From CBDEGK01 sp965237855 (GTDB lineage: Bacteria > Pseudomonadota > Gammaproteobacteria > Pseudomonadales > Halieaceae): DNA of 64,000 nt. Shown in pieces: positions 7,866-16,428 of this stretch; within the stretch, counting starts at the first letter, position 1; every line of letters begins with the position of its first letter. Both the position numbers and the translations under genes were made by a program. The notes under the pieces were generated by a model that did no database searches, was not told where the DNA came from, and was given only the letters and a program-made list of their open reading frames with translations. The stretch covers positions 1-64,000 of the forward strand of contig CBDEGK010000002.1 in the NCBI GenBank assembly GCA_965237855.1, written 5' to 3'.

Positions 7866-9284
7866 ATGATGAAGCGAAGGGATTTCTTGAGGTACTCAGG
7901 TGCGGGTTTAACCATGGCAGGCGGCGGTTTGATTCTGCCTGGCTGTAGCCAGGAAGAACCCTTCAAGTTTTGGCATCACGGTAATTTTCCGCCGGTATCG
8001 GAAGAAGTGTTGGTCAACGATTTGAACGTCATCGGTGCCATTCCGCCGGAACTGAATGGTTTGTACGTGCGCAACGGTTCCAACAAGCACACCGGGCCGG
8101 CTGACCATTTTTTTGACGGCGACGGCATGTTGCACGGGGTGCGGCTGGCGCAAGGAAAGGCGGATTGGTATCGAAATCGCTATGTCGATACACCGGTTTA
8201 TCGTGAGGAGGCCGGTGGCTTCGGTGCGCCAGAGCTGGCCAATACGACCAGCGCAGTTTCCCTGATTCACCATGGCGGCAAGCTATTGTCACTGGGAGAG
8301 TTCGGCTACCCCTATGAAATTGATCCCGCTGATCTTTCCACGGTGGGGCCATTTACCTACGCGGACAAACTGAACACCAGTATGACCGCGCACCCGAAGG
8401 TAGACCCGGTTACCGGTGAGCTGCTGTTCTTTGGTATGGACTTTGTCGAGGGCGGCCTGACCTATATGCGCGCCAACGCCGCCGGCGAATTGGTGCAAGC
8501 TGAACGTATTACCACCAGTGGCATGTCGATGATGCATGACTTTGCCGCCACTGAGAATTACGTGGTCTTTCTGGAAATGCCTGTCGTATTTTCCTTATTT
8601 CTGGCAGTGACAGGCGATGGGCTGCCCTTTCGCTGGGATGATGCCGCACCCTGTCGCTTTGGCGTGATGCCGCGAACCGGCACCAATGCCGATGTGAAAT
8701 GGTTTGATGTTGATCCCTGCTTTATTTTTCACAACATGAATGCCTTTGAGCAGGGTGACGAAGTGGTGATGGACGCTGCGCGCTTTAACCAGCTGTGGGT
8801 GAAAGATTCCCACGATTTCAACCATCCGGCTTTCCTCACGCGCTTTACCATGAATATGAAAACCGGAACGGTGAGCGAATCACAGCTCGATGATCGTGCC
8901 ATGGAGTTTCCGCAAGTCAATCGACAAAACTGGACGCGCCCTTATCGTTATGGCTACAGCCTGTCGACACCGTACGGGGGTGGAGAAATGGCGACTCGCG
9001 GCGCCAGCGGTTTTATGCGATACGACATACAAACGGGTCAGCGCGATGTGCATGACCTGGACGAGCACCATGCGACCGATGAGGGCTTCTTTGTGTCGAC
9101 AGGTGCTTCCGAGGAAGAGGGCTATCTGCTGAGTTATGTCTACGATAGGCGCGAGAATCGAAGCGCTTTGTGGATTATGGATGCCACCAATTTGGCAGCG
9201 GGGCCAGTGGCACAGGTGCAATTACCCGTGCGTGTGCCGCAGGGCTTCCACGGCGAGTGGGTGCCGGAAGATAGGCTGGCATAG
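7866..9284 (+). CDS. Carotenoid oxygenase with Tat/lipoprotein-type leader
   Basis: A 472-aa member of the carotenoid cleavage/RPE65/lignostilbene dioxygenase family, non-haem Fe(II) enzymes that split double bonds with O2. The four iron histidines are visible: H176 (TAHPKVD), H224 (MMHDFAATENY), H289 (IFHNMNAF) and H462 (GFHGEW). The N-terminus is MMKRRDFLRYSGAG with a hydrophobic stretch and a lipobox LPGC (Cys27). This predicts Tat export and perhaps lipidation, unlike the cytosolic norm for the family. It follows amrS by 12 bases. A second, leaderless paralog lies at 58579-60000. The substrate could be an apocarotenoid or a stilbene; sequence alone does not decide. Confidence 0.9.
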   Translation: MMKRRDFLRYSGAGLTMAGGGLILPGCSQEEPFKFWHHGNFPPVSEEVLVNDLNVIGAIPPELNGLYVRNGSNKHTGPADHFFDGDGMLHGVRLAQGKADWYRNRYVDTPVYREEAGGFGAPELANTTSAVSLIHHGGKLLSLGEFGYPYEIDPADLSTVGPFTYADKLNTSMTAHPKVDPVTGELLFFGMDFVEGGLTYMRANAAGELVQAERITTSGMSMMHDFAATENYVVFLEMPVVFSLFLAVTGDGLPFRWDDAAPCRFGVMPRTGTNADVKWFDVDPCFIFHNMNAFEQGDEVVMDAARFNQLWVKDSHDFNHPAFLTRFTMNMKTGTVSESQLDDRAMEFPQVNRQNWTRPYRYGYSLSTPYGGGEMATRGASGFMRYDIQTGQRDVHDLDEHHATDEGFFVSTGASEEEGYLLSYVYDRRENRSALWIMDATNLAAGPVAQVQLPVRVPQGFHGEWVPEDRLA

Positions 9285-9292
9285 TCCTTCTG

Positions 9293-10084
9293 TCAGTCCA
9301 GCAGCTCCGGCTGCTCGGCGATAATGGTCTGGTACAGCGGCTGAAAGTTAAACCAGCCCGCTAGAGGAGAGCCGACGGTGTCGTAGGTCACCGCTGCATG
9401 TTCGGCCGGAATGGGCTTGGGGGTGCCGGCCGCCTCAGCTAACAACTGAGACTGGCAACTTCTCTCCATGGTAATAAACCACCACGCGGCAGCATCCACC
9501 GTTTCACCACAGGTCAGCAGGCCGTGATTTTCGAGAATGGCGGCTTTTTTATTGCCGAGGGTTTCGGCGATGCGGTCGCCTTCTCCACCGTCCAGCACGA
9601 CACCGGTAAAGTCCTCGAACAGGACATGGTCTTGCCAAAAAGCGCAGGCATCCTGGGTCAGCGGATCCAGAAGCCGGCCAAGACTGGACCAGGTTTTGCC
9701 GAATATTGAATGAGAATGTGCGGCCGCGATCACGTCGGGGCGCGCTTTGTGGATGGCCGAGTGTATGGTGAAGGCGGCACCGTTGAGAAGGCCCTGACCC
9801 TCCACGACGTTGCCCTGGTGATCTACCAGTAGGAGGTCGGACACCTTCATCAGTTTGAAGGATTTACCGAATGGATTTACCCAGAAGTGATCGGTGCGCT
9901 CAGGGTCCCGCACCGTGATGTGGCCGGCAACGCCCTCGTCAAAGCCGAACTTGCCGAACAGGCGTAAAGCACTGGCAAGTTTCTGCTTGCGATCAAGTCG
10001 AATCTCCTCGGTGGTCTCCGGCATTTTCAGCATGTCTCCCGCTGCTTCCGGGTTCATAATGACGCTGTTGGTGGCTTCGCTCAT
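9293..10084 (-). CDS. Class II aldolase/adducin family protein
   Basis: A 263-aa protein of the fuculose-aldolase/adducin fold. Metal-binding histidines are in AAAHSHSIFGKTW and ILENHGLLTCG, with the GVAGHITVRDPE and NPFGKSFKLM blocks typical of the adducin-like subgroup. The frame is open further upstream, but I start at the ATG preceded by AGGAGAAAG at good spacing (MSEATNSVIM), not at the earlier ATG near 10219. The reaction is probably a retro-aldol or decarboxylation on a small hydroxy- or phospho-substrate; many members of this subgroup have no known substrate. Confidence 0.87.
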   Translation of the reverse strand: MSEATNSVIMNPEAAGDMLKMPETTEEIRLDRKQKLASALRLFGKFGFDEGVAGHITVRDPERTDHFWVNPFGKSFKLMKVSDLLLVDHQGNVVEGQGLLNGAAFTIHSAIHKARPDVIAAAHSHSIFGKTWSSLGRLLDPLTQDACAFWQDHVLFEDFTGVVLDGGEGDRIAETLGNKKAAILENHGLLTCGETVDAAAWWFITMERSCQSQLLAEAAGTPKPIPAEHAAVTYDTVGSPLAGWFNFQPLYQTIIAEQPELLD

Positions 10085-10142
10085 GGCTCTTTCTCCTATG
10101 TTTTCTGTGCTCAGGGCTGTGCTCAGGGCCCTGCCCAAGCGC

Positions 10143-10664
10143 TCAGGCAGTCCTGGATCTTCGTAAGTCATCGCCACAGTGGAGGCACTGGTAGCGGTGG
10201 CGGCGTTGTTGGATTGCATTGTGACGCCGGGTTGATAATTCGTGGATACGACACCCGCAAGTATAGTCGAAGCGGCGCTGTTTTCGTTGCGGTATATCCG
10301 TCATATCAAAGTCGCAGGTGACCCTTGAGTCCGCCTCAAACAGCTCCATGATGTCGAGCCACTCGGCACCGTGCGGGCGCAGTCGGCGGCGACCATACAG
10401 GCAGTGCACGATGTAGTGGGCCACCTCGTGAGGTACGGTGCCGGAGAGGTTTTCCTCGAAATACTTGGCAAACAACCAGGGGTTGTAGCGAATAAAGCAG
10501 TGATCGGCCTCGACCTTGAACATGCCCACCGAGGTGCCCGACAGGTCATAGCATACCTCAATCGGGGCGAAGCCTTGCTCTAATACCGCATCGGCACGTT
10601 TCACATAATCCTGGGTCAACGCCGTTACCGCGGCTTGTTGCTCGGCGCCGATGGGTTCAATCAT
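10143..10664 (-). CDS. sprT: SprT family zinc metalloprotease-like protein
   Basis: A 173-aa SprT-like protein. The zinc-protease motif HEVAHY lies at about residue 80, and a C-terminal zinc ribbon at ~135-168 has YTCGC and YQCLHCGDDL. The family is the bacterial relative of SPRTN, the DNA-protein crosslink protease; in bacteria its role is little studied. The start (MIEPIGAEQQ) overlaps the 3' end of arfB by 8 bases, so the two are likely co-transcribed. Confidence 0.9.
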   Translation of the reverse strand: MIEPIGAEQQAAVTALTQDYVKRADAVLEQGFAPIEVCYDLSGTSVGMFKVEADHCFIRYNPWLFAKYFEENLSGTVPHEVAHYIVHCLYGRRRLRPHGAEWLDIMELFEADSRVTCDFDMTDIPQRKQRRFDYTCGCRIHELSTRRHNAIQQRRHRYQCLHCGDDLRRSRTA

Positions 10665-11061
10665 CTTTGACTTTACCCCGTAGTGATTTGACCTGGCCGC
10701 GTTTGGTTTTGCTGTCCATGCGCCTGCGTTGGGAACCGCGGGTGGGCTTGGTGGCCTTGCGATTTTTGCGCACGATCATGGCACCGTTGACCAGCTGCTG
10801 CAGTCGCGAAATGGCATCTTCCCGGTTCTTGTCCTGGCTGCGATGACTCTGGGCCTTGATGATAATAATGCCGTCCTTGTTGATACGCCGGTCCCGCAGG
10901 GCCAGCAATTTTTGCTTGCAGTGCTCGGGCAGTGAGGAAAGATGAACATTAAAGCGCAAGTGCACGGCGGAGGAGACCTTGTTGACATTTTGTCCGCCAC
11001 TACCCTGGGCGCGAATCGCCGCCCATTCAACCTCGCTCTCTGGAATCAGGAATTCTGGCAC
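10657..11061 (-). CDS. arfB: Alternative ribosome-rescue factor ArfB (peptidyl-tRNA hydrolase)
   Basis: ArfB/YaeJ frees stalled ribosomes by hydrolysing peptidyl-tRNA. The catalytic GGQ is in IRAQGSGGQNVNKVSSAVHL, followed by LRDRRINKDG and a basic tail (KATKPTRGSQRRR...KRGQ) that fits the empty mRNA channel. The frame is open far upstream through finR, but family length (~135 aa) and the N-terminus PEFLIPESEVEW place the start at a GTG (134 aa). That GTG lies 16 bases inside the end of the preceding LysR gene, implying coupling. Confidence 0.9.
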   Translation of the reverse strand: MPEFLIPESEVEWAAIRAQGSGGQNVNKVSSAVHLRFNVHLSSLPEHCKQKLLALRDRRINKDGIIIIKAQSHRSQDKNREDAISRLQQLVNGAMIVRKNRKATKPTRGSQRRRMDSKTKRGQVKSLRGKVKDD

Positions 11062-11924
11062 AATTCCAACCACTGTTGCAGACCGGCGCTGCGGTATTTC
11101 TGGCGATGCAGGATAATGCTGAAATGACGATTGAAGTCGCGCTGGGGAATGTTCAACGGCACCAGCGAGCCGCGCGCAAAAGGGTCCTGCAGACAGATAC
11201 GCGATAGGCAACCAACGCCCAACCCTGCTTCCACCGCGCGCTTGATCGCCTCGGTATGTTGCAATTCGAGGGTGATGTCGAGGTCGCTGAGCAGTCCGTG
11301 CATGGCCCGATCGAAGGTCTGGCGGGTGCCGGAGCCTGATTCTCGCACCACCCAAGCCATTTCCAACAATTGTTCGTCGGAGATGGCTTCGAGCTTGGCC
11401 AGCGGATGATCGGGTGCGGCGAAGGCCACCAGCTCGTCGTCGCGCCAGTGCATCACATCAAGATCGGGATGGCGCAATTCGCCCTCGATCAATCCAGCAT
11501 CGAGTTCATAGCTGGCAACCCCGGCGGCAATGGCAGCGGTATTTGCGACCGTCAATGCCACCCGTGACTCCGGATGTTGTTGACGAAATTCAGCGATCAT
11601 TCCCACTGCCAGGTAATTGCCAATGGTAAGGGTGGCGCCAATGTGAAGATCACCCAGTGCTGGTTGACCACTGATGGCCATTTCAAACTCATCCGCCTGC
11701 TTCAGTAGGGCTTCTGCTTGCGGGCGCAGGGATTGTCCGAGGTCGTTCAGCCGCAGGCGCTTGCCAACCCGGTCGAACAATTGCACATCGAATTGCTGCT
11801 CAAGATCGCGCAGGGCACCGCTGGCCGCGGACTGGGACATGGACAGGGCCTCGGCAGCCCGGGTCACGGTCTGGTGCTGAGCGGTGGCCAGGAATATTTG
11901 TAGTTGGCGGAGGGTAAAATGCAT
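11046..11924 (-). CDS. finR: LysR-type regulator, FinR-like
   Basis: A 292-aa LysR regulator: winged helix-turn-helix at 1-60 (TRAAEALSMSQSAASGALRDL) and a co-inducer domain from about 90 to the end. It is divergent from a ferredoxin-NADP reductase gene, the same arrangement as finR-fprA in Pseudomonas. In P. putida FinR activates fprA and is linked to redox and sulfite-assimilation control. The N-terminus MHFTLRQLQIF also agrees with that subgroup. FinR identity is inferred from context and resemblance. The end overlaps arfB, so regulator, rescue factor and sprT form one minus-strand unit. Confidence 0.85.
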   Translation of the reverse strand: MHFTLRQLQIFLATAQHQTVTRAAEALSMSQSAASGALRDLEQQFDVQLFDRVGKRLRLNDLGQSLRPQAEALLKQADEFEMAISGQPALGDLHIGATLTIGNYLAVGMIAEFRQQHPESRVALTVANTAAIAAGVASYELDAGLIEGELRHPDLDVMHWRDDELVAFAAPDHPLAKLEAISDEQLLEMAWVVRESGSGTRQTFDRAMHGLLSDLDITLELQHTEAIKRAVEAGLGVGCLSRICLQDPFARGSLVPLNIPQRDFNRHFSIILHRQKYRSAGLQQWLELCQNS

Positions 11925-11968
11925 GGTGCATCCTCAGTAATCGCGGCCTATATCTGCATTGCAGGTAT

Positions 11969-11984
11969 ATTATATCGAAATAAT
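11969..11984. promoter_or_regulatory. Putative LysR-type operator between finR and fpr
   Basis: Inverted repeat ATTAT-N6-ATAAT containing a T-N11-A core, within the A+T-rich 123-base gap between the divergent finR and fpr starts. LysR regulators bind such interrupted palindromes. The assignment rests on position and symmetry only. Confidence 0.4.
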
Positions 11985-12047
11985 CTGATTTACCAATATT
12001 AAACCTCCCCTTAAGCTGGTCTCATTACTTTTACAGGAGTTTCAACG

Positions 12048-12818
12048 ATGGCGGAGTTACTGCGCGCCGAAGTCACTGATGTGCACCACTGGACCGACAG
12101 CTTGTTCAGCTTCAAGACCACCCGCGACCCGGGCTTTCGCTTCAAGAGTGGCCACTTCACCATGATCGGCCTTGAGCAAGAGGGCAGGCCACTGCTGCGC
12201 GCCTACAGCATGGCCAGTGCTCATTACGAGGAGGAATTGGAGTTCTTCAGCATCAAGGTGCCCGACGGCCCCCTGACCTCGAAATTGCAGCACATTACCG
12301 TGGGTGATGAAATCCTGATCAACAGCAAGGCCACTGGCACCCTGGTGCAGGACAACCTGTTGCCGGGTCGACACCTGTACCTGATTGCCACCGGTACCGG
12401 CCTGGCCCCGTTTCTCAGCATTATCCGCGACCCGGACATCTATGAGCACTTCAACAAAATTATTCTGACCCACGGTTGCCGCTACGTCGATGAGCTTGCC
12501 TACCAACACATCATCACCGACCACCTGCCCAACAACGAGTATTTTGGTGATGTGGTGCGGGAAAAGTTGATTTATTACCCGGCTGTCACGCGGGAGAAAT
12601 TTCAGACCAACGGACGCCTCACTGATCTGTTGAAGTTGGGCCGCCTGGCCGCCGACAATGATTTGCCGCCCATGAACACCGATGACGACCGCTTTATGTT
12701 GTGCGGCAGCCCGAGCATGCTGAAAGAGTTCACCGCGCTACTCAACAGTGAGGGCTTCAGGGAAACCCGCCATGGCGAGTTGGGACACTATGTGGTGGAG
12801 CGTGCCTTCGTCGAGTAG
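12048..12818 (+). CDS. fpr: Ferredoxin--NADP(+) reductase
   Basis: A 256-aa FAD enzyme of the bacterial FPR class, moving electrons between NADPH and ferredoxin or flavodoxin. The FAD-binding signature LLRAYSMAS is near residue 50, the NADP loop is LIATGTGLAPFLSI near 115, and CGSPSML lies near 227. The C-terminus ending YVVERAFVE matches Pseudomonas FprA-type enzymes. A clear AGGAG lies 8 bases before the ATG. It is divergent from FinR, its likely activator. Reduced ferredoxin could feed Fe-S repair or radical SAM and Rieske enzymes such as those in this window. Confidence 0.94.
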   Translation: MAELLRAEVTDVHHWTDSLFSFKTTRDPGFRFKSGHFTMIGLEQEGRPLLRAYSMASAHYEEELEFFSIKVPDGPLTSKLQHITVGDEILINSKATGTLVQDNLLPGRHLYLIATGTGLAPFLSIIRDPDIYEHFNKIILTHGCRYVDELAYQHIITDHLPNNEYFGDVVREKLIYYPAVTREKFQTNGRLTDLLKLGRLAADNDLPPMNTDDDRFMLCGSPSMLKEFTALLNSEGFRETRHGELGHYVVERAFVE

Positions 12819-12859
12819 GGCTGATACTGTTGGGGGAAAGATTCAGGGAGAGACAGTCA

Positions 12860-13813
12860 GTGAAAACTATCGCACTAGGTACTCAAGGCATGAGCGTGTC
12901 CCGCATCGGGCTGGGCTGCATGGGCATGTCGGATTTCTACGGCGAGGGTGACGAGCAACAGAACCTGGCTACCCTGCACCGTGCCCTGGAGTTGGGAGTG
13001 TCCTTCTGGGATACCTCGGACATGTATGGCCCCCACACCAACGAACAATTACTCGCCAAAGTTTTGAGTAACCGCCGCGAAGATATCACCCTGGCGACCA
13101 AATTTGGCATTATCCGGGAGCCGAATGACGGCATGTCCCTGTGCGGGCGTCCCGATTATGTGAGAGAAGCCTGTGACGCCTCTTTACAGCGCCTGGGGGT
13201 CGACACCATTGATCTCTATTATCAGCACCGGGTTGATCCGCAGGTGCCCATCGCTGAAACCATCGGCGCCATGGCTGACCTGGTCAAAGCGGGCAAGGTG
13301 CGTTACCTGGGACTGTCAGAGGCATCCCCTGAGCAAATTCGAGAGGCCCACGCCGAGGCACCTATTACCGCCCTGCAAACCGAATATTCACTGTGGTCGA
13401 GGGAAGTGGAGGACGAGATACTGCCCACCGTGCGCGAACTCGGGATTGGCTTCGTGGCCTACAGCCCCCTGGGGCGCGGCTTTCTGACGGGTGCTATCAC
13501 CCAGCGCGACGATTTGAGTGCCGATGACTGGCGACTGGCCAGCCCCCGTTTTCAGGCTGACAACCTGGAGCAGAACCTGGCGCTGGCGGACAAGGTAAAG
13601 GCATTAGCCACTGATAAAGGTGTCTCTCCAGCGCAACTGGCGTTAGCCTGGGTACTGGAACAGGGCAAGGACATCAGCCCCATTCCCGGCACCAAACGCA
13701 TCAAGTATTTGGAAGATAACGCCGGCGCGAATAATGTCAGTTTTACTACTGAAGAACTAGCCAGTATTGACGAGGCGTTCCCGAGCGGCATCGCCGCCGG
13801 TACCCGCTACTAG
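12860..13813 (+). CDS. Aldo/keto reductase
   Basis: A 317-aa TIM-barrel NADPH oxidoreductase. The catalytic tetrad is recognisable: Asp in FWDTSDMYGPHTNE with its Tyr, Lys in LATKFG, and His in YYQHRVDP. The cofactor site near the end is PIPGTKRIKYLEDN. It resembles the AKR13/YakC-like group that reduces aldehydes. I start at GTG (MKTIALGTQG), which has AGGGAG about 9 bases upstream; the frame continues to an ATG at 12830 with poor support. It lies 41 bases after fpr on the same strand. Confidence 0.9.
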   Translation: MKTIALGTQGMSVSRIGLGCMGMSDFYGEGDEQQNLATLHRALELGVSFWDTSDMYGPHTNEQLLAKVLSNRREDITLATKFGIIREPNDGMSLCGRPDYVREACDASLQRLGVDTIDLYYQHRVDPQVPIAETIGAMADLVKAGKVRYLGLSEASPEQIREAHAEAPITALQTEYSLWSREVEDEILPTVRELGIGFVAYSPLGRGFLTGAITQRDDLSADDWRLASPRFQADNLEQNLALADKVKALATDKGVSPAQLALAWVLEQGKDISPIPGTKRIKYLEDNAGANNVSFTTEELASIDEAFPSGIAAGTRY

Positions 13814-13831
13814 CCCCGACTTCTTAGTCCC

Positions 13832-14965
13832 CTACAGTGAAGGGTTGATTAGGTACTTGTGTCCCGTGCTCTGCATGCCGTATTCAGAAATGGCCTCCGC
13901 CGATAGTGCCCGAGCCAGGGATACCTCGGCGCTGTAAGTGCTGGAGAAGGTGGTCTTGATCTCAGCGGCAACCCGCTGTTGCAGTTTCTGCATCTCTTCC
14001 ACACCGATCTTCTGCAGGAACGGGGTCAGCAGCCAGCCACCCACACCCCAGGCCATGCCGTAGCTGCGCTTGAGCACTGTCGGCGACTGGTCCAGGCCGC
14101 CGTAGATATAGACCTGCTTGTGCACGGTGGAGCCGTAGCGGCTGAACTCGGTGGCATTCTCGCTGGCGGCGGCTTCCATGCCGGCGAGAATATTGCTGGC
14201 CAGTTCGCCGCCGCCGGTAGCATCAAAGGCGAGGGTGGCATTGGTCGCAGCCAACGCGGCGACCAATTCTGCCTTGAAGTTGTCACTGGAGGAGTTGCAG
14301 ATATATTTCGCACCGATGCCGCGGAGGATTTCTTCCTGTTCGTCTTTGCGGACGATGTTGACCAGGTCAACACCGTCGGCAATACAGATCTTGTTGAGCA
14401 TCTGGCCCAGGTTGGAAGCGGCGGCTGTGTGCACCAGGGCAGTGTGGCCTTCCAGTTTCATGGTTTCTACCATGCCCAGCGCTGTTAGTGGATTCACGAA
14501 GCAGGAGGCACCTTCCCGGGGCGTGGTGTCCTCGTTCAAGGGCAGGCACATAAAGGCCGGCATCAGCCGATACTGGGAGTACATATCGCCACCGACCACG
14601 CTGACAGTCTTTCCTATCAGCGCCTGTGCGGCCTCCGAGTCTCCTGCAGCTACCACGACACCGGCACCCTCATTTCCGACCGCCAGGGATTGATCCAGCC
14701 GCGCTTTTTGCATCGCCATCGCACCGGCGCCGACGGGGGCTGTTACCACCGGGGCCTCTGCAGTACCGCTAAATACAGCCTTTGTCATGTCGGCCATGCC
14801 GAACAGGAGTCCTAGATCAGAAGGGTTGATGGGGGCGGCTTCCATTCGTACCAGTACCTGGTCTTCGCCGGGTTCTGGCACCGCAACAGTTGTCAGGGAA
14901 AGTTCAAGATTCGCATCTTCGCTGAGTTTGGAACGCAATTGTAGGGCTTCGCTGGGAATTGACAT
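13832..14965 (-). CDS. Zinc-independent MDR family oxidoreductase (quinone reductase-like)
   Basis: A 377-aa medium-chain reductase. The GroES-like N-terminus has APINPSDLGLLFG, the pattern of quinone oxidoreductases. The Rossmann part has HTAAASNLGQMLNK in the nucleotide-binding turn and FDATGGGELAS. The zinc-binding cysteines of alcohol dehydrogenases are not evident. I use the second ATG, which has GGAG at good spacing; the first is 4 codons upstream. It is convergent with the aldo/keto reductase. Substrate unknown, probably an enone or quinone reduced by NADPH. Confidence 0.85.
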   Translation of the reverse strand: MSIPSEALQLRSKLSEDANLELSLTTVAVPEPGEDQVLVRMEAAPINPSDLGLLFGMADMTKAVFSGTAEAPVVTAPVGAGAMAMQKARLDQSLAVGNEGAGVVVAAGDSEAAQALIGKTVSVVGGDMYSQYRLMPAFMCLPLNEDTTPREGASCFVNPLTALGMVETMKLEGHTALVHTAAASNLGQMLNKICIADGVDLVNIVRKDEQEEILRGIGAKYICNSSSDNFKAELVAALAATNATLAFDATGGGELASNILAGMEAAASENATEFSRYGSTVHKQVYIYGGLDQSPTVLKRSYGMAWGVGGWLLTPFLQKIGVEEMQKLQQRVAAEIKTTFSSTYSAEVSLARALSAEAISEYGMQSTGHKYLINPSL

Positions 14966-15056
14966 GGGTTGCTCCATCGTTAGTTGATGTGTCCACTATA
15001 GCCTTTTTCCCAGCCCCAGGAGTAGCATGGGCGGGAAACTTGCATGGCAACTTCCT

Positions 15057-16415
15057 ATGTCTGTTAGCGTTCCAGACGACCTGGTCGCTCAAACCTGGTC
15101 ACGTCCTTTCACACAGCCTGATTCCATCCCGGATTCTGCGGAGGTGGTTATTATTGGCGGCGGCATCATTGGTGTGTCAACCGCTTGGTTCCTGTCTCGT
15201 CAGGGCGTTGATGTGGTGTTATGCGAGAAGGGGCATATCGCCGGCGAGCAATCTGGGCGCAACTGGGGCTGGGTGCGGCAGCAGTGTCGCGACGCCCGCG
15301 AAATGCCCATGATCATGGAAAGCCTCAACATCTGGCGCTCGCTGGCCGAGGAAATCGGTGAAGATGTCGGCTACCGACAGCATGGCTGCCTCTACGCGGC
15401 CAGCACTGAAAAACAACTGGCGGAGTTCTCAGCCTGGTTGCCCACTGCCCAGGCGTACGGGTTGGATACGAAAGTGCTCGACAGCGGTGAAGTGGCACAG
15501 TTGGTAAAAGGTGCATCCGCACCCTGGGTTGGCGGACTTTTCACACCCAGCGATGGTCGTGCGGAACCACATAGAGCGGCGCCAGCTATTGCGCGCGCGG
15601 CACAGCGTAGTGGGGCGAATATACTCACGGGCTGCGCTGTACGCGGCCTCGAAACTGAATCGGGAAGAGTGAGTGGCCTAGTCACCGAACACGGTCCGAT
15701 CAAGACTTCGATGGTGCTTTGTGCGGGCGGAGCCTGGACCTCACAATTTTGTCGTTCCGTGGGCATTGCCTTGCCGCAATTGAGGGTGCGTGGCACCGTG
15801 GCGCGCACATCGGTAGCCGAACCGTTATTTGAGGGTGAGATACTCGAAGCTGACAGTGGTATTCGCCGCCGTGAAGACGGCGGCTATACCCTGGCCAGTG
15901 ATGGCTACATACAGCACTCCATCACCCCCTCAACCTTTCGCTATATGTTCAAATTCCTGCCTGCTTTGATGGAGGAATACGGCAGTATGAAACTGTCTAT
16001 CGGTCGTGAATTTTTAGCTGAGCTAATGACGCCCAAGTGCTGGCCCCTGGATCGGGAGTCGCCCTTCGAAAAAACCCGGGTACTTAACCCTGAGGTAAAT
16101 CCACGCGCCGTTCGCACCATCCTGCGCAACTTTCACCAGCTGTTTCCCGCGCTGAAAGACATAGAGATTGCCGAGACCTGGGCGGGCATGATTGAAACGA
16201 CACCGGATGTAATTCCTGTCATCGACCAGTCAGAGAAGATTCCGGGTTTCCATATTGCCACCGGTTTCTCCGGGCATGGCTTCGGTATTGGTCCCGGTGC
16301 CGGAAAGGCGATCGCGGGCATGCTGACGGGCACTGACAGCGGAATTGACCTTAGCGAGTTCCGGCTCAGTCGTTTCTATGATGGTTCCAAGCTACGCCTC
16401 TACGTGAAGATATGA
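15057..16415 (+). CDS. FAD-dependent amine/amino-acid oxidoreductase (DAO family)
   Basis: A ~452-aa flavoprotein of the DAO fold. The dinucleotide-binding motif is EVVIIGGGIIGVSTAWFLS and the flavin-adjacent block is GEQSGRNWGWVRQQ. The C-terminal FAD loop is ATGFSGHGFGIGPGAGKAIA. It probably oxidises a secondary amine or D-amino acid. The GRNWGWVRQQ block is typical of gamma-glutamylputrescine oxidase/DadA-like enzymes. An in-frame ATG ten codons upstream (15027) is an equally possible start. No signal peptide. It is divergent from the MDR gene. Confidence 0.85.
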   Translation: MSVSVPDDLVAQTWSRPFTQPDSIPDSAEVVIIGGGIIGVSTAWFLSRQGVDVVLCEKGHIAGEQSGRNWGWVRQQCRDAREMPMIMESLNIWRSLAEEIGEDVGYRQHGCLYAASTEKQLAEFSAWLPTAQAYGLDTKVLDSGEVAQLVKGASAPWVGGLFTPSDGRAEPHRAAPAIARAAQRSGANILTGCAVRGLETESGRVSGLVTEHGPIKTSMVLCAGGAWTSQFCRSVGIALPQLRVRGTVARTSVAEPLFEGEILEADSGIRRREDGGYTLASDGYIQHSITPSTFRYMFKFLPALMEEYGSMKLSIGREFLAELMTPKCWPLDRESPFEKTRVLNPEVNPRAVRTILRNFHQLFPALKDIEIAETWAGMIETTPDVIPVIDQSEKIPGFHIATGFSGHGFGIGPGAGKAIAGMLTGTDSGIDLSEFRLSRFYDGSKLRLYVKI

Positions 16416-16428
16416 CCCCTTTAGGTTT

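Noticed and set aside
11062..11355. Long ArfB N-terminal extension to 11355
   Set aside because: The extra residues are arginine/proline-rich shadow of finR; ArfB proteins are ~135 aa and start just before the PESEVEW block.
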